Positions 58,064 to 64,000 of a stretch of 64,000 nt of DNA are shown here, in pieces. Location of the stretch: contig QKWP01000423.1 of NCBI GenBank assembly GCA_003550325.1, positions 167,269 through 231,268 of the forward strand, read 5' to 3'. How positions within the stretch are numbered: position 1 is the stretch's first letter; each line of letters starts with the position of its first letter. The translations under genes were made by a program, and so were the position numbers. Source of the DNA: Gigaspora rosea. Its lineage: Eukaryota; Glomeromycota; Glomeromycetes; Diversisporales; Gigasporaceae. A model generated the notes under the pieces. That model was not told the DNA's origin, ran no database searches, and saw nothing but the letters and a program-made list of their open reading frames with translations.

Positions 58064-58868
58064 GTTGATAAGTTGTTACCCCAAGTGGCAGGTTTAGGGT
58101 TCAAATTTCACTAACAACATTTTGAAAAAATAGATTTGCATTTTGGTAACTGCTTCTCATCATTTGGTTTAGTATATTACTTGTAGCCTTGGTACACTAT
58201 TTTGAATAGGAGTTTTTGAACATAGTTGTATATTATTATACAGACAAATTCAAAACAGAAACCCATTTGGCAAATCCCAAATAAGGAGGTAGCAAAAATC
58301 TTTAATAGTGCTACCAAAACTAGAGTATTGGAAACTGAAGCTGGAGAACCAGATGACTATGAACTCAGGGACAAGGTCCACCAACCTGGCCACTAGAGTC
58401 ATACCGAAGAAAAAAGATCTATGCTATAGAAGTAGATAACAAAAAAAAAAACTATAAGGTATCTAATGCCAAGTAGATTGATCCTTCTGAGCTAACTGGA
58501 TTGGAAGTCTGGAATATATCAGGGAAGGACTGGTAGGAAGGTGATAGTGGGTACCAGAGTTGAAACAAATCTTACAAGAGCAAAAGTAGGTAATAGTAGC
58601 AGTTGCAAAGTATTCTTCTAACTGCAAATATTGGCCTCAGTAAATGTATAAGTTACTGACGTATAGACAATATCTGAGCAGGGCAGAGAATGCTTTACTA
58701 AGTGTTCTGTGAGGATAAATTAGTCCTAAGGGCGACAGTATCTGGGATTGATCTTAACTGACTTATGTAATGGAGAATCTGTACTAGTAATACAGGTAGG
58801 ATTGGCAGAAGGAACTAGAACCAGAGGGTTTAAATAGGCAATTCCCTAGTTGGATTGCAGGTATAGCA

Positions 58869-60943
58869 CATCAGCAAAAAAAAATATGCGTAAACTTCCG
58901 CAAGTTTTTACGCTAGTGTAAACTTGCGAAAATCATACGATTAGTTCGGAGTATTATATAGAGGTAATAATTACGTAAGTTTATGCTATAGTATATCAGT
59001 GAATTATATATACGTAATCTTATGTAAGTTATTGCCGTAATATTTCAAAAATCTTATGATACAATGCGAAATAAAAAAAATGTCCCTTTGGGGGGTTGCA
59101 GGATTACAGAAGTAATATTTTCGCATATTTTGTGATGTTTTCGCATTGTTTCGCAACATTTTGCAAATTTTTGCAAATTTTCAAAATTTTTAAAAAATAA
59201 GTAAACGATATACATATTCATATAATCATACTTTTTTACAGAGTTTTGCAATATTTCGCACAGTTTCGCAATTTATTATAGAATTTTTATTTTTTTATTT
59301 ATTATTATTATATATTATATTTTACATTTATTAAATATATATTTTTATTCAATATTACATACTTTATTATATATTATATATTATATTTACATTATTACAA
59401 ATATTTTAAACTACTTTCGCACTTTGTCGCATCTAATTCTATTATTATATACAAAAAACTAGCCCTACACACTTATTTTTGCTCACCCACAGTTAGCTAT
59501 TATCTTCTTTTCTTTGTTTTCGAAAGTGTCAGAAGTCATAGTTGGCATGCGCAAGGTTTCGAAAAGTTGTTGTTTTTCTCGCAGTGCCGAATAAAATAAA
59601 TTAATAAAAAAATTTAAAAATAAACCAAAAAAACAAAAACAAAAAAAATATGAAACAAAAAAAATAAAGCGAAACCTTGCAAAAACTTGCAAAAACTAGC
59701 ATAAACTTGCGAAAACTTGCGCACATTTCTCTAAAGAAGCGTTCTTGAAAATTTGAAAATTGCTAAGGGTGTGTTCTTGAAAGTGTTGGAAGTCGTAGTT
59801 GGCATGCACAAGGTTTCGAAATGTTGTTGTTTTTCTCGCAAAGTGCTGAAATAAAATAAATTAATAAAAAAATTTTAAAAATAATCCAAAAAAACAAAAA
59901 CAAAAAGCACGAAATGAAAAAATAAATGAAACGAAACCTTGCAAGAACTTGCAAAAACTTGCAACTATTTTTCTAAAGAAGTGTTCTTAAGATTTAGAAA
60001 TTGCTAGTATGTGTTCTTGAAAGTGTCGAAAGTCGTAATTGGCATGCGCAATGTTTTGAAAGTTGTTTGTTTTTCTCGCAAAGTGCCGAAATAAAATAAA
60101 TTAATAAATAAACCAAAAAAACAAAAACAAAAACCGTGAAATGAAAAAATAAATGAAGCAAAACCTTGCAAGAACTTGCAAAAACTTGCAAAAACTTGCG
60201 AATGCTTGTGAAAACTTGCGCCATTTCTCTAAAGAAGTGTTTTTTAAAATTTAGAAATTGCTGGTGATGCGTTCTTAAAAGTGTCAGAAGTCATAGTTGG
60301 CATGCGCAAGGTTTCGAAAAGTTGGTTGTTTTTCTTGTAAAGTGTCAAAATAAAAATAAAATAAAAAAAAATTAAAAAAAATAAATAAAAAAAATAAAAA
60401 AACAAACAAAAACAAAAAAAAACAAAAAAGAACAAAAAAAACAAAACAAAATAGAAGATCTAATTATAAACAAAAAATCTAATTTGATCTTGTAGTACAG
60501 AATTTGAACTTCATCGAACTATTTTGAACTATTTCGAAAAATTAGCCCAATGCACGATCCAGGTTACAGATCTATTGATCCAGCTTGTTTTCTGGTCCTA
60601 AAATATTTAAAAAAGGATCAAATATTTATGTAAGAAATTTAGAATAAATTTACAATTTCTTAAAGTTCATAAAAAAATTGTAAAAAATTTAGCGTAAACT
60701 TTCGCAAGTTTTTACAATATATAAGAAAATCGTAAACTTACATAAAAGGTTTAGTGTAAAACTATGCAAGTTTTACAATGCATAAGAAAATCGTAAAGTT
60801 ACATAAAATTTTTATGTAAATTTACGATTTTCTTACACATCATAAGACTTACATAGTATTATGCTAAATTTTACGTAAGTTTACGATTTTCTTACATACC
60901 GTAAAAACTTGCGCAAGTTTACGCATATATAATTTTGCTGATG
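58869..60943. mobile_element. 2.07-kb TIR element, CATCAGC termini
   Basis: The left end CATCAGCAAAAAAAAATATG CGTAAACTTCCGCAAG and the inverted right end CATCAGCAAAATTATATATG CGTAAACTTGCGCAAG give a TIR of about 44 bp. The SINE target reads GGTATAGCA / CAACTAG, so the duplication is short (CA, or GCA). Subterminal ACGTAAGTTTACGATTTTC words are repeated at the right end. The interior has four ~250-bp tandem units and no transposase frame. Assignment to a superfamily is open. Confidence 0.8.
59508..60430. repeat. Four ~250-bp tandem units inside the CATCAGC element
   Basis: The anchor GGCATGC occurs at 59544, 59801, 60041 and 60299 (spacings 257, 240, 258). Each unit has AAAGTGTCGGAAGTCGTAGT, a TTTTTCTCGCAAAGTGC word, a purine-rich A-run and AACTTGCAAAAACTTGC ... 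TTTCTCTAAAGAAG. The A-rich strand leaves its complement poor in stop codons, so each unit shows a 63-76 codon minus-strand frame; this is compositional. Confidence 0.85.
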
Positions 60944-61199
60944 CAACTAGTGTAAAACCTTTGGGTGGACTATTTAAATTAAACAACCAAAAGTTGTACG
61001 TGTAGCTAGTTGTATCCTCATCCATATAACAAATATCGAGATGCCCAAAAAGGCCCCTTTGATCCACAGATTTGAATAAAAAATTTATTATCCAATTCAG
61101 AAACTTTGATATAAAAAAAAAATAAATAAAAAATTTATTTCATAATTTGTGTAATAAATCGATTTTCTCTGGTATTGTCATCAAAAAAGTATAGACACG

Positions 61200-61360
61200 T
61201 GACCATATTTGTAGTATGCAAAAATCCTTAAATTCTTTTAAGTTAGGGTTAGGATTTATACTAGGATTGGGTTAGAAATATTTTAATAGTAAAATCGCTC
61301 AATGAAAACTTTTTGTTAATGCATTAAAATGGTTTGCTATGCAAATTTTATAGTTTAGCC
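61200..61360. repeat. TTAGGG-like module, possible MITE
   Basis: AAGTTAGGGTTAGGATTTAT and GGATTGGGTTAG (61242-61274) are followed by AACTTTTTGTTAATGC (61305). Same order and spacing as in other MITEs of this window. Terminal repeats are only weakly suggested (AGTATGCAAAAATCC against GGTTTGCTATGCAAA). Confidence 0.45.
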
Positions 61361-61803
61361 TCAGATATTACCAAATTTGAATAATGCAAATTACACCTTT
61401 TTTGTATATTTAAAAATTTTTGATATTTTTATTTATGTTTATAACTATTCTATACTAGTTTATAGGGCTAAATTTATGCTAATTATTGTTTGTTTATTAA
61501 AATCAACATTTGTTTGCTAATTTGGTAAACAACTATCTTTAAAGCCCTGGAATCATAGGATTTCTAGACTATGTATCTAAGTATAGCAGAAGTTTATTTT
61601 GATTAGTTGTTAAAATATTTCAGAAAACATATAGATTATTTTCCGAATAGGCTATACTCAGATTTTATTATTTATAAGACTTTTAAAAGATTAGTCTAAA
61701 AATATATATAGTGTCTTACAATATATTTATAATAACTAATTTATATTTTACAATGTATATATTATAATATTATTTGTTTTGCAATAAATACACAATCTAT
61801 TTT
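61361..61803. other. Intergenic, no gene seen
   Basis: AT-rich. No feature recognised. Confidence 0.4.
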
Positions 61804-62243
61804 CATATGCTCCAATTTTTGGAATTTATAAAAAAAGCTTATTTTTTTAAACTTTAAAGCTATATAAGTTTTGATCTACTGGACCATTTTAAATGATTTT
61901 ACTACCAAAATGTTCATCTCTTTGAGATGATTCCAACAAGCCCAAAACCATAAAAAATCCAATCACAGGGTCATGAGAAAATGCACTGTCAAATAGGTGA
62001 TACACCTGAAATTGGTTTGATTTATATTAAACCAATTTCAGGTGTATTACCTATTTGATAGCCCATTTTCTTATGACACTATGATTGGATTTTTATGATT
62101 TTTGGCTCATTGGAATCAGCTTAAAGAAACAAACAGTTTGGTAGTAAAATTATTTAAAATGGACTAGTAGATCAAAAAATTATTTAGCTTTAAAGTTTTA
62201 AAAAAATAAGTTTTTTTATAAATTCCAAAAATCGGAGCATATG
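61804..62243. repeat. Long palindrome, 440 bp
   Basis: CATATGCTCCAATTTTTGGA ATTTATAAAAAAAGCTTATT pairs along its full length with AATAAGTTTTTTTATAAATT CCAAAAATCGGAGCATATG. The centre is AAACCAATTTCAGGTGTAT / ATACACCTGAAATTGGTTT around TGATTTATATTA at about 62024. Only scattered mismatches and small indels. Non-coding foldback. Confidence 0.92.
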
Positions 62244-62558
62244 TACAACAAATACTTTAAGTTTATAATATAATCTGTTAAATAATAATATATACAAACA
62301 TTTTTAAATATTGCTACTATAAAATATTGTATTTATAAACTACTTATAGCCTAAATATAATAAAAAAAAGTAGAGTTTGAAATATTAGTTCCAAAAATAT
62401 AGTACTTTTTTATTTCTAGAAAACTAAGTAGAACTAGTTAAGACAAAATTTTGCAACTTTTACTTGCTAATTGCTTAGGTTGTCAGAGCACCTTCCAACT
62501 TTTCAAAACTTTTACTTCTTATTTAGTTTTTAAAACTATTGCATCTAACTGCATCTTA

Positions 62559-64000
62559 CATCAGCAAATTTATAATAGCGTAATCTTACGTAAGGTCTTA
62601 TGAATCGTAATATAAGCAAAATATTATGTAATATATTTCGAAATATTTCGAAATATCAATATTTCGAAATATTACGAAAGTAATTCGAAATATTTCAAAA
62701 TATATTATAAAATATTTTGAACTCTTTCAAAATATATTACAAAATATTTCAGAACCCTTTCAAAATATTTTAGGAATAGAAAACCATACTGGATCAGTAG
62801 ATCTGTAACCTGGATCACGCATTAGACTGATTTTTCGAAATAGTTCGAAATAGTTCAATGATGTTCAAATTCTGTACTACAAGATCAGATTAGATCTTTT
62901 GTTTTTAATTAGATCTTTTATTTTGTTTTTTTTCACTTTTTTTTTATTTTGTTTTTTATTTTCATTTTATTTTTTGTTTTTGTTTTGTTTTATTAGTTTT
63001 TTTCATTTTTTTTTATTTATTATTTTTTAATTTTTTTATTTTATTTTTATTTTAGCACTTTACAAGAAAAACAAACACTTTTCGAAACCTTATACATGTC
63101 AACTACAACTTCTGACACTTTTAAGAACACTCTTTAAATTTTCAGAAAAGCTTCTTTAGAGAAATGGCTACAAGTTTTCACAAGTTTTTGCAAGTTCTTG
63201 CAAGGCTTTGCTTCATTTATTTTTTCGTTTCATGTTCTTTGTTTTTGTTTTTTTTTGGTTTATTTTTAAAATTTTTTTTATTAATTTATTTCATTTCGGC
63301 ACTTTGCGAGAACAGAACCCTTACTTCCTAGCACTTTGCAGAAAACAACTCGGACTTTTTCAGCACTTTGCGACTTTTTTGGCATTTTGCAAGAAACTTT
63401 TGCAATTTCAAAATTTGCAAGAACGTGAACTTTTACTTTAGAGAAATAAAGATTTGGGACTTTGTTTATTTTTTTTATTAGACTTTTTGTTTTTTTTTAA
63501 TTTTTTTTACTTATTTTTTTAATTTTTAATTTATTTTATTTATTTCAAACTTTTTCGACACTTTGCGACTTTTCTGGCACTTTCTCTGGCACTTTGCAAG
63601 AATATACTAGATTTTTCTAGTGATTTGCAAGAATATCAACACTTCTGAAAAATGGTTTTTTATTTTATTTTCACTTTGAAGTATTTAGAAAAGAGAGTGA
63701 AATGTCATTATAGCCAAAACAAAAAAAGTAGTCAAAGCAAAGACAATAGACAACAAAGAAGCGAAGATAATAGCTAACTGTGGGGTGAGCGAAAATAGGT
63801 GTGTAGGGCTAGTTTTTTTGTATATAGTAATAGAATTAGATGCGATGAAGTGCGAAAGTATTTAAAATAATATGTAATAATGTAAAAATAATACTGTAAA
63901 GAATGTATAATAATTAAAATATAATATATAATAAAATATGTAATATTGTCAAAAATTTTTAAATATAATTAAAAATATAATAATAAATAAAAGAGTAGTC
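62559..64000. mobile_element. CATCAGC element, second copy, inverted, cut by window end
   Basis: Begins CATCAGCAAATTTATAATAG CGTAATCTTACGTAAG. Inside, ATCTGTAACCTGGATCACGC, TGTACTACAAGATCAGATTA and GTGTAGGGCTAG / TAATAGAATTAGATGCGATG are reverse complements of sequence at about 60555, 60490 and 59460-59420 of the first copy, so the copy is inverted. Its middle has multiple GCACTTTGCGA words (63298-63610) where the first copy has the ~250-bp units. The right end lies beyond the window. Confidence 0.75.

Larger units (their letters stand above)
57748..61124 (+). mobile_element. SINE-like copy 2, with two nested insertions
   Basis: Flanked by a perfect 15-bp TSD AATAAAAAATTTATT (57733-57747 and 61125-61139), the same length as around copy 1. 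The order matches copy 1: head (GATTTAGTAAAGTTGATAA), B box GGGTTCAAATTTC, TATATTACTTGTAG, GAAACCCATTTGG, TTAGTCCTAAGGG, GGTTTAAATAGGCAATT, CCAAAAGTTGTACGTGT, then A tail. The hAT-like element 57779-58063 interrupts the head and the CATCAGC element 58869-60943 interrupts the 3' part. Differences from copy 1 are dominated by C-to-T / G-to-A, with most CpGs lost. Confidence 0.85.

Noticed and set aside
59483..60444. Four similar minus-strand frames of 63-76 codons in the CATCAGC element
   Set aside because: They follow the ~250-bp tandem units whose minus strand is T-rich and stop-poor. Lengths vary and the encoded Phe/Leu-rich sequence has no domain.

Overview
This looks like a nuclear contig from a filamentous fungus with a very AT-rich, transposon-laden genome. 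My best guess is an arbuscular mycorrhizal (Glomeromycotina) or related early-diverging fungus. The reasons are many short GT-AG introns, housekeeping genes of fungal type, an Mrr-type PD-(D/E)xK nuclease-like protein of a kind I associate with these fungi, a short LPMO-like secreted protein, and long TA-rich repeat tracts. The species assignment is inference.

Gene-bearing part (1.7-15.6 kb, plus 42.5 kb). Five protein genes are supported: an Mrr-like nuclease-domain protein (1729-2679, +), a secreted LPMO-like protein (4804-5712, -), a nine-exon CNNM/Mam3-type DUF21+CBS membrane protein (8776-10675, +), a ten-exon APC8/Cdc23 anaphase-promoting-complex TPR subunit (13369-15609, +), and a tiny two-exon small subunit of serine palmitoyltransferase (42486-42837, +). 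They are unrelated in pathway and there is no operon-like organisation.

Repeat-dominated part (everything else). An 864-base run of N lies at 18872-19735, and a single N at 28265 sits between two 96-bp copies of the same sequence, probably an unmerged contig join. Several TIR elements have target-site duplications (TSDs) that can be read directly. hAT-like non-autonomous elements with 8-bp TSDs lie at 3214-3829, 12401-13016, 26784-27069, 31293-31960 (7/8), 32114-32407, 33434-34096 (7/8), 34466-35160 (6/8), 52857-54909 and 57779-58063. A Mutator-like element with a 9-bp TSD lies at 32856-33179 and a Tc1/pogo-like TA-flanked element at 50901-51848. A 2.07-kb TIR element starting CATCAGC (58869-60943) has a second, inverted copy running off the right edge from 62559. 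A ~1-kb SINE-like retroelement with a tRNA-like B box, poly(A) tail and 15-bp TSDs occurs as a near-intact copy (53471-54496), a nested copy (57748-61124) and a decayed copy (~22178-22765). Large perfect or near-perfect foldbacks lie at 6490-6772, 27992-28219, 47527-47820, 55922-56169 and 61804-62243.

The most unusual signals are (i) a set of hAT-like elements whose interiors are palindromic arrays of a short word, a different one in each element; (ii) a shared internal module (telomere-like TTAGGG tract followed by a TTTTTGTTAGTGC-like word) in elements with different termini; and (iii) a datable stack of insertions, SINE into hAT-like and hAT-like plus CATCAGC element into SINE, with CpG decay separating young from old copies.
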